Shown here: positions 51,823 to 60,823 of the stretch, piece by piece | Position numbering within the stretch: position 1 is the first letter of the stretch | Layout: every line of letters begins with the position of its first letter | Assembly: GCF_025200925.1 (NCBI RefSeq) | Contig: NZ_CP104174.1 | Coordinates: forward strand, 8,198,001-8,262,000 | Direction: 5' to 3' | From: Bradyrhizobium sp. CB1015 | GTDB lineage: Bacteria > Pseudomonadota > Alphaproteobacteria > Rhizobiales > Xanthobacteraceae | Length of the DNA stretch: 64,000 nucleotides | Made by a program: the position numbers and the translations under genes | Notes under the pieces: generated by a model | Seen by the model: the letters and a program-made list of their open reading frames with translations, nothing else | Database searches by the model: none | Told to the model about the DNA's origin: nothing

Positions 51823-52503
51823 TCACGCCGCCGTGCTGCGCGGGCTCTCGGCGGTGTCCTTCCTGTCCGTCTCCTTGTCGCGGGACAGCCAGGCCGGAAA
51901 GCGAAGCAGGCGCTCGTTGGTGTCCTTTGGCAGCTCGATGGGCGGTGCTTCAATGGCCGAACTCGGCAGGTCCAGCGCTGCCTGTCCGGTTCGCACCGCA
52001 TCCGCGCGCTGATCCAGTTCGCGGAGCAGGGGATCGAGCACGCTGTCGATCTCGGTCGCCACCGACACCAGGAAACTATTGAGCTCGCGCGCCTCGGGCA
52101 CAACTGCCGCAGCCGATTCGACCGCCCTCGAGAGACCGTCGACGACAGGTGCAAACGCGCCGGCCGCTTGCTTGATTCGCGTCTTGATCGCTTCGAGCTC
52201 GCTCAGGACGCGCTCACGCTCACGCCTTTTCTTCTCCTCCGAAAGACGGGCTTCAATTTCGGCGATCTGCGCCGCCAGGGTCGTGGCTTCGGATGCGAGC
52301 GCATCTCGTCTTCCGCGCGCGCGATCGAGATCGCGGCTGAGATTGTCCACTAAGTCGTCCTTTCCGAACATGGCTTTGCTCCGTAGGACAGGCGCTTTGC
52401 CCTGTAGGACGGCCTTGGCGCGAACCGCCAGCCTCGCCACCGACCGGAGGGCCGGATCGGCCGAAACAGGCATCAACTTCCGTCGCGTCACATAGGCCGA
52501 CAT
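51823..52503 (-). CDS. Coiled-coil protein, unknown function
   Basis: A 226-residue soluble protein with no signal peptide. Residues about 48-115 (DDLVDNLSRDLDRARGRRDALASEATTLAAQIAEIEARLSEEKKRRERERVLSE) form a strong coiled coil; a helical region with FLVSVATEIDSVLDPLLREL follows, then a Pro-rich tail ending in RFPAWLSRDKETDRKDTAES. The ATG at 52503 gives MSAYVTRRKLMPV; the frame is open about 80 codons further but those are a shadow of the opposite gene. I do not recognise a family. It is convergent with the FtsZ paralogue and could be its partner; this is speculation. Confidence 0.75.
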   Translation of the reverse strand: MSAYVTRRKLMPVSADPALRSVARLAVRAKAVLQGKAPVLRSKAMFGKDDLVDNLSRDLDRARGRRDALASEATTLAAQIAEIEARLSEEKKRRERERVLSELEAIKTRIKQAAGAFAPVVDGLSRAVESAAAVVPEARELNSFLVSVATEIDSVLDPLLRELDQRADAVRTGQAALDLPSSAIEAPPIELPKDTNERLLRFPAWLSRDKETDRKDTAESPRSTAA

Positions 52504-52537
52504 GGTGATCCCCCCATCGTCAACATTAGGCGACCGC

Positions 52538-52795
52538 ATGGTTAACAGACGGTTAATGTCAACAGACGATGCGCTACTCCCGAAAATCAATGCTCCGCAG
52601 CTGCAAGCGGACGAAATCGACGAACTCGAACCCCAGAAACTTGAACCAGAGGAGAGCGACCTGGCCAAGGGACAGCAACGCGGCAACCGCGAAGCCAAGA
52701 AACCGAAGAAGGAGAAGGCCAAGGTGATCGCCGCGGGGCCGAGCCGCAAGGAGGCAGCCTGGCAGCCGGATTTCGGGCCGGGGAAGAAGAAGTAG
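52538..52795 (+). CDS. Small charged protein, unknown function
   Basis: An 85-residue protein, disordered-looking and rich in Glu, Lys and Gln (LQADEIDELEPQKLEPEESDLAKGQQRGNREAKKPKKEKAK), ending QPDFGPGKKK. It is divergent from the coiled-coil gene, with only 34 bases between the starts. ATGs at 52502 and 52556 are alternatives; 52538 was chosen for the agg 7 bases upstream. Coding status is moderately supported by codon use only. Confidence 0.5.
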   Translation: MVNRRLMSTDDALLPKINAPQLQADEIDELEPQKLEPEESDLAKGQQRGNREAKKPKKEKAKVIAAGPSRKEAAWQPDFGPGKKK

Positions 52796-52811
52796 GGGGG
52801 CGAGCACGGCG

Positions 52812-52980
52812 CTCTTACCCTCCCCTGGAGGGGGAGGGTCGGCTCACATTGAGCGCAGCGAAATGTGAGACGGGGTGGGGTGACGGTCTCTCCGCAACCA
52901 ACAGTGCCCGTGTGGAGAGATCACCCCACCCCGCTCGCGCTACGCGCGATCGACCCTCCCCCTCCAGGGGAGGGTAAGAG
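52812..52980. repeat. Inverted repeat, type B, copy 2
   Basis: Ends ctcttaccctcccctgg and ccaggggagggtaagag are perfect inverses; the centre holds the ggggtggggtgac / atcaccccacccc pair. It ends 71 bases before the DUF2235 gene. Confidence 0.85.
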
Positions 52981-53051
52981 CAGCATCGTCTCCACTCCGT
53001 CGCGCAATTCCGCTATACTCGCCCCGGTAGCATCAGCCGGAGGCGCATCCC

Positions 53052-54392
53052 ATGGAATACGCAGCCAATTCCGACCACAAGCCCGCCGGCAAGAACCTCG
53101 TCATCTGCTGTGACGGCACCGGCAACGAGATCTCGGAGAACATCTCCAACGTCCTGAAGCTCTATCGCTGCCTGCGCAAGACGGACAAGACGTCGCCGCG
53201 GCAGATGGTGTTTTACGATCCCGGGGTCGGCACCATGACGGAGCCATCGACGTGGGGGCGCTGGAAGGCCAACATCAAGCTGGTGCTGGGGCTCGCCACC
53301 GGCTACGGGCTCGATGACAACGTGCTGTCATCCTATTGCTTCCTGGTTCAGCATTACGCGCCCGGCGACAAGATCTACCTGTTCGGTTTTTCGCGCGGGG
53401 CCTACACGGTGCGCGTGCTGGCGGGGCTGATCCACAAGGTCGGGCTGATCTCGCCGGAGCAGGCGAACCTCGCCGGCAGCGGCCTCATCGCCTACAAGCA
53501 ATATTCCGGCAGCGGGCGCGGCAACGACGTCGAGGACCTCAAGGACATCGTGTTCGACGAGAGCGGGCCGCTGCCGAAGGACGCGTTCGACCTCGCCGCG
53601 CAATTTGCGCGCATCACCTCGACGCGCTGGCCGACCATCCATTTCGTCGGCGTCTGGGACACGGTGGCGAGCGTGATCGTGCCGCGCGCCGATCGCTTCT
53701 ACTGGCCGAGCCTGGAAGAGCTCGCCTTCACGCTGCGCGATCCGAGCGTCAAGATCTTCCGACAGGCGATCGCAATCGACGAGCGGCGGCGCATGTTCCG
53801 CCTGAAGCCATACGCGGAGCCGCAGGAATTCTGGAGCAACCGCTACGTGCCCGACGAAAAGAAGGTGCCGCAGGACATCCTGCAGGTGTGGTTCGCCGGC
53901 GTGCATTGCGACGTCGGCGGCGGCTATCCGGAAGCCGAGAGCGGGCAGTCCAAATATCCGCTGCTCTGGATGATCGACGAGGCCGAGAAGGCCGGGCTGA
54001 AGTTCAACCCGCGCACGGTGAACCAGCTCGCCTGGGGCGTCCAGCGCAAGAACTCGCCGTTCAGATACGTCGAGCCCGCCTATACCGGGACAAGCGGCAT
54101 GCTGCACGATTCCATGAATGCGGTCTGGCGCGTGCTGGAGTTCTTGCCGAAGCGCGCGAGGTACAAGGAATGGCCGGCGCGGAAGGTGTATTTCGGCTTC
54201 TACATCCCCGATTGCGAGCCGCGCCTGATCCCCGAACGGGCGCATGTGCATGAGAGCGTGCTGAAGCGCATGGCGGTGGAGCCGGAGTACCGGCCGGTGA
54301 ACCTGCCGAAGGATTACGTGACCGTGCCGATGCCGGTGCCGCCCGGGGTGGATCTGGCGGCCGGGGCGGAGGTGGAGGGCGTGACGGGGTGA
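53052..54392 (+). CDS. DUF2235 alpha/beta hydrolase (Tle1-like phospholipase family)
   Basis: A 446-residue DUF2235 protein. KNLVICCDGTGNE opens the domain (Asp-Gly-Thr motif), the nucleophile elbow is GFSRGA with Ser114, and the remaining triad candidates are in VGVWDTVAS and WFAGVHCDVGGGYPE (His285, Asp287). This is the fold of the Tle1 phospholipase effectors of type VI secretion, but many DUF2235 proteins are unlinked to secretion, and no T6SS, VgrG or immunity gene is nearby. No signal peptide is visible. ggagg lies 9 bases before the ATG. The gene sits between two copies of the type B repeat, and a decayed copy of its 5-prime end is at 48472-48628. Confidence 0.92.
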   Translation: MEYAANSDHKPAGKNLVICCDGTGNEISENISNVLKLYRCLRKTDKTSPRQMVFYDPGVGTMTEPSTWGRWKANIKLVLGLATGYGLDDNVLSSYCFLVQHYAPGDKIYLFGFSRGAYTVRVLAGLIHKVGLISPEQANLAGSGLIAYKQYSGSGRGNDVEDLKDIVFDESGPLPKDAFDLAAQFARITSTRWPTIHFVGVWDTVASVIVPRADRFYWPSLEELAFTLRDPSVKIFRQAIAIDERRRMFRLKPYAEPQEFWSNRYVPDEKKVPQDILQVWFAGVHCDVGGGYPEAESGQSKYPLLWMIDEAEKAGLKFNPRTVNQLAWGVQRKNSPFRYVEPAYTGTSGMLHDSMNAVWRVLEFLPKRARYKEWPARKVYFGFYIPDCEPRLIPERAHVHESVLKRMAVEPEYRPVNLPKDYVTVPMPVPPGVDLAAGAEVEGVTG

Positions 54393-54407
54393 GGTGGGGG
54401 CACGGCG

Positions 54408-54570
54408 CTCTTACCCTCCCTGGATGGGGAGGGTCGATCGGCGCAGCGCGAGCGGGGTGGGGTGATCTCTCAACACGGGCAGTGCACCCGTGGAGACACC
54501 GTCACCCCACCCCGTCACGCAATCTCGCTTCGCTCGATCGCGTGCCGACCCTCCCCCTCCAGGGGAGGGT
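54408..54570. repeat. Inverted repeat, type B, copy 3
   Basis: Begins ctcttaccctccctgg and ends ccctccccctccaggggag; the centre has ggggtggggtgat and gtcaccccacccc. With copy 2 it brackets the DUF2235 gene. Confidence 0.8.
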
Positions 54571-54716
54571 GGCAGCCCGCTACCGCTGCTTTTGCCATTC
54601 GTTGACACTTTTCGTTAAAATTCTCGGGCGCGGCTTAGGGGGATCGCATCATCTCTTTTCCATGATCGGGACAGATCACCCGCCGCTAGACCTGCGGAAT
54701 TGGAGGAGACGTGCCA

Positions 54717-54962
54717 ATGCATCCGCGCAAGTTTGTCCGTGTGAAGCCCGCAGGCCTGGTGTCACGCCAGGCCAAGATCATCACCGACCCGCGCGCGCCG
54801 GTGATCCCGTGCACGCTGATCGACTATTCGCCCGGCGGGGCCTGCGTCGATCTCGGCGGCCAGGTGAAGATTCCCGATCGCTTCGAGCTGCTGCACGTGA
54901 ATACCAAGAAGCGCTGCCGTATCGCCTGGAAGCGCGGCACGCGCGTGGGCGTGGTGTTTTGA
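54717..54962 (+). CDS. Single-domain PilZ protein (c-di-GMP receptor)
   Basis: An 81-residue PilZ domain. The c-di-GMP motif RxxxR is RKFVR near the N-terminus and the second motif D/NxSxxG is DYSPGG at about 39-44, so both ligand motifs are intact. Such small PilZ proteins relay c-di-GMP to motility or polysaccharide machinery. The ATG at 54717 was chosen because ggagg is 8-9 bases upstream; a GTG two codons earlier is possible. It stands alone, followed by a strong hairpin. Confidence 0.88.
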   Translation: MHPRKFVRVKPAGLVSRQAKIITDPRAPVIPCTLIDYSPGGACVDLGGQVKIPDRFELLHVNTKKRCRIAWKRGTRVGVVF

Positions 54963-54996
54963 GGGGATAGTTCCTGACCTCCCGGCGTCGGCACTG

Positions 54997-55029
54997 GGCT
55001 CCCTCCCCCGCTTGCGGGGGGAGGGAGCC
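54997..55029. repeat. Single hairpin of the type A repeat after the PilZ gene
   Basis: ggctccctcccccgc and gcggggggagggagcc form a near-perfect stem 34 bases after the PilZ stop. No T-run follows, so it may stabilise the mRNA end rather than terminate. Confidence 0.7.
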
Positions 55030-55178
55030 GAGTCCCGACGCTGGAGCACCGCTGACACGATCTGCAACGGCCCCTCCTCGCGCTGCCAAACGGCCAGCGT
55101 CTTCGCGCATGACGGGGGTGGCGGGCTCGGCTAGATTGCGGCCCAACAACAAGAACGATTTGTCCGGGGAGGACAGGC

Positions 55179-56333
55179 GTGCACCAGGGACGAGTCGTTT
55201 TCGGCGCGATCGAGGAGGTCGTGTTCGGCCATGCTGCGGCCGGGGCCATCGTCGCGCAGATGGACCGGCTGGGAACAAGCCGCGCCTTCCTGATGGTCTC
55301 GGGGACGCTGAACCGGCAGACCGACGAAATCACGAAAATCAGGGACGCGCTCGGCGGGCGCTGCGCCGGCCTGTTCGACGCCATGCCGGCCCATACGCCG
55401 CGCGAGGCGGTGATCGCGGCGACAAAAGCGGCGCGCGAGGCGCAGGCCGATCTGATCGTCACCGTCGGCGGCGGTTCCATCACCGACGGCGCCAAGGCGG
55501 TGCAGCTCTGCCTCGCCAACGGCATCGACGATATCGCCGGCATCGACCGCATCCGCGTGCACAAGGGCGTCGCGCCCGAGATGAACGCGCCAATCGTGCG
55601 GCAGGTCAGCGTGCCGACCACGATCGCCGGCGGCGAGTTCTCATCGATCGCGGGCGTCACCGACAGGGCCGCGCAGGTGAAGCAGATGCTGCGGCATCCA
55701 CTTGCCGTGCCACGCGCGACCATTCTCGATCCCGCCATCACCGTGCACACGCCGGAATGGCTGTTCCTGTCGACCGGCATCCGCGCCGTCGACCATTGCG
55801 TCGAAGCGATCTGCTCGCGCGAGACGCATCCTTACGCCGATGCGCAAGCGGTGAAGGGCCTCGCCATGCTCGCCGACGCGCTGCCGCGGGTGAAGGCCGA
55901 CCCGTCCGATCTCGATGCGCGCATGGACGCACAGATCGGCACCTGGCTGTCGATGGGCGCGCTCGCCGCCGGCGTGCCGATGGGCGCGAGCCACGGCATC
56001 GGCTACGTGCTGGGCGGGGCCTTCGACGTGCCGCACGGCTACACCTCCTGCGTCATGCTGCCGGCGGTGATGCGCTGGAATGCGCGCGACAATGCCGAGC
56101 GGCAGATGATCGTCGCCGCGGCCATGGGCTATCCCGGCCGCAATGCGGCCGACGTGCTCGACGCCTTCATCCGCTCGCTCGGCATGCCGCGCAGCCTTGG
56201 CGACGTGCGCATCTCGCCGGAACATTTCGATGCGATCGCGGAAGCTGCGATGCGGACGAACTGGATTCCGCGCAACCCGCGCAAGATCGAGGGGCCCGCC
56301 GATGTGCGCGAGATCCTGCTTCTTGCCGCCTGA
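55179..56333 (+). CDS. Iron-containing alcohol dehydrogenase, maleylacetate reductase-like
   Basis: A 384-residue group III (iron-type) dehydrogenase. Nucleotide binding is seen in LIVTVGGGSITDGAKAVQL and VPTTIAGGEFSSIAGVTD; metal ligands are candidates in AVDHCVEAI, MGASHGIGYVLGG and VPHGYTSCVMLPAVMRWN. Sequence and length fit the maleylacetate-reductase branch, which reduces the ring-cleavage product in aromatic catabolism, but other alcohols are possible. The GTG start at 55179 has gggagg 6 bases upstream. It is 18 bases before an acyl-CoA synthetase gene and opens the plus-strand operon that includes an ABC importer. Confidence 0.87.
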   Translation: MHQGRVVFGAIEEVVFGHAAAGAIVAQMDRLGTSRAFLMVSGTLNRQTDEITKIRDALGGRCAGLFDAMPAHTPREAVIAATKAAREAQADLIVTVGGGSITDGAKAVQLCLANGIDDIAGIDRIRVHKGVAPEMNAPIVRQVSVPTTIAGGEFSSIAGVTDRAAQVKQMLRHPLAVPRATILDPAITVHTPEWLFLSTGIRAVDHCVEAICSRETHPYADAQAVKGLAMLADALPRVKADPSDLDARMDAQIGTWLSMGALAAGVPMGASHGIGYVLGGAFDVPHGYTSCVMLPAVMRWNARDNAERQMIVAAAMGYPGRNAADVLDAFIRSLGMPRSLGDVRISPEHFDAIAEAAMRTNWIPRNPRKIEGPADVREILLLAA

Positions 56334-56351
56334 TCGAAATCCGGAGGATCG

Positions 56352-57902
56352 ATGTACACAGGGACACATGCCCGCCTGCGTCCGCTGCAGCCCGCCTTCG
56401 TCATGGCTGCGACCGGCGAGGCCGTCACCTATCGCGAGCTGGAGGCGCGCAGCAATCGGCTGGCGCATCTGTTCCGCCAGCACGGCTTGAAGCGGCTCGA
56501 GCATTACTCGATCTTCATGGAGAACAATGCGCGCTATCTCGAAGCCTGCGGCGCCGGCGAGCGCTCCGGGCTCTACTACACCTGCATCAATTCCTTCCTG
56601 ACGCCGGGCGAGCTCGCCTATCTCCTCGTCAACAGCCAGTCGAAGATCCTGATCACGTCGATGGCCAAGCTCGCCATCGCGCGCGAGGCGATAAAGGCCT
56701 GCCCCGAGGTCAAGCTCTGCATCGTCGCCGACGGCCCGGGCGAGAGCGAACGCATCGTTGGCCTAGCGGAGGCGACCGCCGGCGTGCCGGCAACGCCGAT
56801 TCCCGACGAATGGCTCGGCACGGCCATGCTCTATTCGTCGGGCACGACGGGACGGCCGAAGGGCATTCTGCGGCCGCTGCCGGAGGAGAAGCCGAAGCAC
56901 AATCTGCCGCTGTTCGATTTCCTGTTGAGGCTCTGGCACTACCGCGAAGGCATGGTCTACCTGTCGCCGGCGCCGCTCTATCATTCGGCGCCGCAGGCTG
57001 CCGTGAACCTCACGATCCGCATGGGCGGCACCGTGATCATCATGGAGAGCTTCGATCCCGAGCGTTACCTGCAGCTCGTCGAGCAATGGGGCATCACCCA
57101 CACGCAGCTGGTGCCGACGATGTTCTCGCGCATGCTGAAGTTGCCGGAGGAGGTGCGCAAGCGCTACGATTTGTCCTCGCTGGAGATCGCGATCCACGCC
57201 GCCGCGCCCTGCCCACCGCAGGTCAAGGACGACATGATCAGATGGTGGGGACCGATCATCCACGAATATTACGGCGCGACCGAAGGCCTCGGCTTCACCG
57301 CCTGCAACAGCGAGGAATGGCTGGCGCATCGCGGCACCGTCGGCAAGGTGCTGCTCGGGGACCTCCACATTCTCGACGAGAATATGCGGGAATGCCCGAC
57401 CGGCACGCCGGGCCAGGTCTGGTTCAAGACGGCCACGCCGTTCGAATATTTCAACGATCCAGAGAAGACCAGGGAGGCGCGCTCTGCCGATGGCAGCATG
57501 AGCACGGTCGGCGATGTCGGCTATGTCGATGCCGATCGCTTCCTGTACCTGACCGACCGCGCCACCTTCATGATCATCTCCGGCGGGGTGAACATCTATC
57601 CGCAGGAATGCGAGAACCTACTTATCACCCATCCCAAGGTCGCGGACGCCGCCGTGTTCGGCGTGCCCAATGCCGATCTCGGCGAGGAGGTGAAGGCGGT
57701 GGTGCAGCCGATGCCGGGCGTGGTGCCGGGGCCGGCGCTCGCCGAAGAGCTGATCGCGTTCTGTGCCAAATCGCTGTCGCGGCAGAAGGTGCCGCGCTCG
57801 GTCGATTTCGAGAAGGAATTGCCGCGGCTGCCGACGGGGAAGCTGTACAAGCGGCTGCTGCGGGACCGGTACTGGGGGAACAAGGCCTCGCGGATCGTGT
57901 GA
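56352..57902 (+). CDS. AMP-forming acyl-CoA synthetase/ligase
   Basis: A 516-residue ANL-superfamily adenylating enzyme that activates a carboxylic acid to its CoA thioester. Motifs are AMLYSSGTTGRPKGI (P-loop), YYGATEGLG (A5), VGDVGYVDADRFLYLTDRA (A7 with Asp for ribose), NIYPQECENLL and the catalytic Lys in RLPTGKLYKR near the C-terminus. The enzyme is complete. It lies between the iron-type dehydrogenase and an ABC importer, which suggests uptake of an acid, oxidation or reduction, and CoA activation as one route. The substrate is not identifiable. Confidence 0.93.
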   Translation: MYTGTHARLRPLQPAFVMAATGEAVTYRELEARSNRLAHLFRQHGLKRLEHYSIFMENNARYLEACGAGERSGLYYTCINSFLTPGELAYLLVNSQSKILITSMAKLAIAREAIKACPEVKLCIVADGPGESERIVGLAEATAGVPATPIPDEWLGTAMLYSSGTTGRPKGILRPLPEEKPKHNLPLFDFLLRLWHYREGMVYLSPAPLYHSAPQAAVNLTIRMGGTVIIMESFDPERYLQLVEQWGITHTQLVPTMFSRMLKLPEEVRKRYDLSSLEIAIHAAAPCPPQVKDDMIRWWGPIIHEYYGATEGLGFTACNSEEWLAHRGTVGKVLLGDLHILDENMRECPTGTPGQVWFKTATPFEYFNDPEKTREARSADGSMSTVGDVGYVDADRFLYLTDRATFMIISGGVNIYPQECENLLITHPKVADAAVFGVPNADLGEEVKAVVQPMPGVVPGPALAEELIAFCAKSLSRQKVPRSVDFEKELPRLPTGKLYKRLLRDRYWGNKASRIV

Positions 57903-57948
57903 GGGCTTCCGCTACGTAAGGTGCGCAAGCAAGCGCCACACACGTGAC

Positions 57949-57990
57949 TGTCGTCCCGGGCTCGCGACGAAGTCGCGAGCCCGAGACGAC
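57949..57990. repeat. Hairpin repeat (gtcccgggctcgcgac / gtcgcgagcccgagac), copy 3 of family
   Basis: A near-perfect 16-bp stem with loop gaa, related to 15987-16130 and 23326-23407. It lies in the 300-base gap of the operon between the ligase and the binding-protein gene; the rest of that gap (57991-58202) shows no clear promoter. Confidence 0.75.
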
Positions 57991-58202
57991 GGCGGTGTTT
58001 GTTGAGGCATCTGCGCTCAACAGCTGCACCAGGACCATCTCTTCGCACTGCACTCTCACATCGTGAGGCGATGAAAGCCCTGCGGCCATCCGTCATCCGA
58101 ATTGTCGAGAGCGCAGCAAGCCTTGCGGGTTGCCTCGCTGCACGCGCCTCGCTATCGTCCGGGCAAACAGGCCGCAAAGGCCGAGGTCCAGGGAGGATGA
58201 GC

Positions 58203-59801
58203 ATGCGGAGCGTGTGGGCGCTCGCCGCAATGGCGGCGCTATCTGTGCTGACGGCCTCGACCGTGACGCTCGCCGGCGAGCCAAAGCAGGGCGGCACCTT
58301 GCGGATGTATCACCGCGACAGTCCGGCCAACGCCTCCATCCTCGAAGGCGCGACCTATTCGATCAACGTGCCGTTCATGGGGGTGTTCAACAATCTCCTC
58401 ATCTACGATCAGCACATCGCACAGAACAGCCCCGATACGCTGAGGCCGGACCTCGCCGAAAGCTGGTCCTGGAGCAGCGACAACAAGAAGCTGACCTTCA
58501 AGCTGCGCCAGGGCGTGAAATGGCACGACGGCAGGCCGTTCACGTCGGCCGACGTCAAATGCAGCTTCGATATGCTGATGGGCAAGTCGCAGCAGAAGCT
58601 GCGGCAGAATCCGCGCAAGGCCTGGTACAGCGAGGTCAACGAGATCACGACCAACGGCGAGCTCGAGGTCTCCTTCGAGCTGAAGCGGCCGCAGCCCTCG
58701 CTGCTGGCGATGCTCGCCTCCGGTTACACGCCGGTCTATCCCTGTCACGTCTCGCCGGCGGACATGCGCACCCATCCGATCGGAACCGGACCGTTCAAGT
58801 TCGTCGAGTTCAAGGCCAACGAATCGATCAAGCTGACGCGCAATCCGGACTATTGGAAGAAGGGCCTGCCCTATCTCGACGGCATCGAGTACACCATCAT
58901 CACCAACCGCTCGACCGCGATCCTGGCTTTCGTCGCCGGCAAGTTCGACATGACCTTTCCGACGCACATCACGATCCCGCTGCTGAAGGACATCAAGTCG
59001 CAGGCGCCGAACGCTGTTTGCGTCGTCGAGCCGACCAACGTCTCGACCAACATCATCGTCAATTCGACCTCCGCACCGTTCGACAACATCGACATCCGCC
59101 GCGCCATGTCGCTCGCGCTCGACCGCAAGGCGTTCGTCGACATCCTGTTCGAAGGCCAGGGCGACATCGGCGGCACCATGCTGCCGCCGCCGCAGGGCAT
59201 CTGGGGCATGCCCAAGGACAGGCTGGAGACGATTCCGGGCTACGGCCGCGACATCAATGCCAACCGCGAGCAAGCCAAGAAGCTGATGCAGAAGGCGGGC
59301 TACGGTCCGGACAAGCACCTCGCAGTCAAGGTCTCGACGCGCAATCTCGCCGAATATCGCGACCCCGCCGTGATCCTGATCGACCAGCTCAAGAGCATCT
59401 ATATCGACGGCGAGCTCGACGTCGTGGAAACCGCGAACTGGTTCCCGAAGGTCGCGCGCAAGGATTACATGCTCGGCCTCAACCTGACCGGCAATTCCGT
59501 CGACGATCCCGACCAGTCCTTCTACGAGAATTATTCCTGCGGCTCGGAGCGGAACTACACCAATTATTGCAACAAGGAGATCGAGAAGCTGTTCGACGTG
59601 CAATCGCAGGAGACCGACCTAGCCAAGCGCAGGCCGCTGGTGTGGGATATCGACAAGAAGCTGCAGGAGGACGTCGCCCGCCCGATCATCTTCCATGCCC
59701 GCGCCGGTACCTGCTGGCAGCCTTATGTCAAGGGCATCACGATCATGTCGAACAGCTCCTACAACGGCTTCCGCTTCGAGGATGTGTGGCTCGACAAGTA
59801 G
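58203..59801 (+). CDS. ABC transporter substrate-binding protein, family 5
   Basis: A 532-residue family 5 receptor (dipeptide/oligopeptide type). The Sec-type signal peptide MRSVWALAAMAALSVLTASTVTLAGE is followed by KQGGTLRMYHRDSPAN, LTFKLRQGVKWHDGRPFTSADVKCSFDML and PFDNIDIRRAMSLALDRKAFVDILF. The ATG at 58203 is 6 bases after gggagg; the ATG at 58197 touches that site and is less likely. It is the receptor for the permeases and ATPases encoded downstream. The ligand is unknown but may be the substrate of the dehydrogenase/ligase pair. Confidence 0.93.
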   Translation: MRSVWALAAMAALSVLTASTVTLAGEPKQGGTLRMYHRDSPANASILEGATYSINVPFMGVFNNLLIYDQHIAQNSPDTLRPDLAESWSWSSDNKKLTFKLRQGVKWHDGRPFTSADVKCSFDMLMGKSQQKLRQNPRKAWYSEVNEITTNGELEVSFELKRPQPSLLAMLASGYTPVYPCHVSPADMRTHPIGTGPFKFVEFKANESIKLTRNPDYWKKGLPYLDGIEYTIITNRSTAILAFVAGKFDMTFPTHITIPLLKDIKSQAPNAVCVVEPTNVSTNIIVNSTSAPFDNIDIRRAMSLALDRKAFVDILFEGQGDIGGTMLPPPQGIWGMPKDRLETIPGYGRDINANREQAKKLMQKAGYGPDKHLAVKVSTRNLAEYRDPAVILIDQLKSIYIDGELDVVETANWFPKVARKDYMLGLNLTGNSVDDPDQSFYENYSCGSERNYTNYCNKEIEKLFDVQSQETDLAKRRPLVWDIDKKLQEDVARPIIFHARAGTCWQPYVKGITIMSNSSYNGFRFEDVWLDK

Positions 59802-59836
59802 TGATCGAGGCTGACGACTAGCGCGGAGGGCGATGC

Positions 59837-60784
59837 ATGTTTGCCTATCTGGTGCGGCGCCTGTTCCTGATGCTCGTGACCCTGTTCGGGATCTCGGTCG
59901 TCATCTTCTTCCTGCTGCGCATCGTGCCCGGCAACATCGTCGACATCCTGTTCGCCGCCGCCGGCTACGTCGATCCGGCCGACAAGGCGGAGCTGGAGAA
60001 GCAGCTCGGCATCGACCAGCCGCTGGTCACGCAATATCTGCACTGGATCGGCGGCTTGCTGCGCGGCGATTTCGGCTACTCCTATGTCTCGGAGAAGCCG
60101 GCGCTGCAGGAGATCCTGCCGCGGATTCCGATCACGGCACGACTGGCCGGGCTTGCGCTGCTGTTCTCGGCGTCGATCGGCATTCCCTTGGGCGTCATCA
60201 GCGCAGTGAGGCAGGGCACACGGCTCGACTACGCGCTTCGCGTCGTCAGTCTCAGCGGATTGTCGCTGCCCTCGTTCTGGCTCGGCCTTCTGATCCTCAC
60301 CGCGTCGGTGGCGATGTTCGGGCAGATGCCGATCTTCAATCCCAATCCGAAGACATGGCTCGAGGCATTCGCAACCTACGCCGTGCCGGCCGCCGCCGTC
60401 GGCTTTCGCAGCGCGGCGCTGACCATGCGCATCACGCGCTCCTCGATGCTGGAGGTGCTGCGGCAGGATTACATCCGCACCGCCCGCGCCAAGGGTGCCT
60501 CCGATGCGGCCGTGAACTATCATCACGCGCTGAAGAACGCGATCCTGCCGGTGATCACCGTGATCGGCATCGAGGCGGCGTTCCTGATCGGCGGCCTGAT
60601 CGTCACCGAGACCGTGTTCAACATCCCTGGTGTCGCCCGCTTCCTGGTCGAGGCGATCCGCTGGCGCGACTATCCGATCGTGCAGAACCTCGTGATGTTC
60701 ATCGCGGTCGTGGTGGTGTTCGCCAACTTCACCGTCGACATGCTCTACGCGGTGTTCGATCCGCGGATCAGGTACACGGACTAG
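59837..60784 (+). CDS. ABC transporter permease, DppB type
   Basis: A 315-residue permease. FAYLVRRLFLMLVTLFGISVVIFFLLRIVPGN starts the first helix and LGIDQPLVTQYLHWIGGLLRGDFGYSY follows, with EVLRQDYIRTARAKGASDAAVNYHHALKNA as the ATPase-contact (EAA) loop, and DMLYAVFDPRIRYTD at the end. All are DppB/OppB-type features. The start has ggag 10 bases upstream. A second permease gene follows after a 195-base gap filled by a repeat. Confidence 0.94.
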   Translation: MFAYLVRRLFLMLVTLFGISVVIFFLLRIVPGNIVDILFAAAGYVDPADKAELEKQLGIDQPLVTQYLHWIGGLLRGDFGYSYVSEKPALQEILPRIPITARLAGLALLFSASIGIPLGVISAVRQGTRLDYALRVVSLSGLSLPSFWLGLLILTASVAMFGQMPIFNPNPKTWLEAFATYAVPAAAVGFRSAALTMRITRSSMLEVLRQDYIRTARAKGASDAAVNYHHALKNAILPVITVIGIEAAFLIGGLIVTETVFNIPGVARFLVEAIRWRDYPIVQNLVMFIAVVVVFANFTVDMLYAVFDPRIRYTD

Positions 60785-60823
60785 CGCCATGATTGTCGTC
60801 CACGCCGCGCTCGCGCGTTCGTT

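Noticed and set aside
53052..54392. Calling the DUF2235 gene a type VI secretion effector
   Set aside because: No VgrG, PAAR, immunity or T6SS structural gene lies nearby and no secretion marker is visible; only the hydrolase family is supported.
43585..54570. Regularly recurring repeats as a possible CRISPR array
   Set aside because: The repeats are long, dispersed inverted elements kilobases apart, without short direct repeats or uniform spacers, and no cas genes are present.
55109..57919. 936-codon plus-strand frame through the dehydrogenase and ligase genes
   Set aside because: It overlaps two complete enzymes with all motifs in another frame; its own translation is Arg/Ala low complexity.
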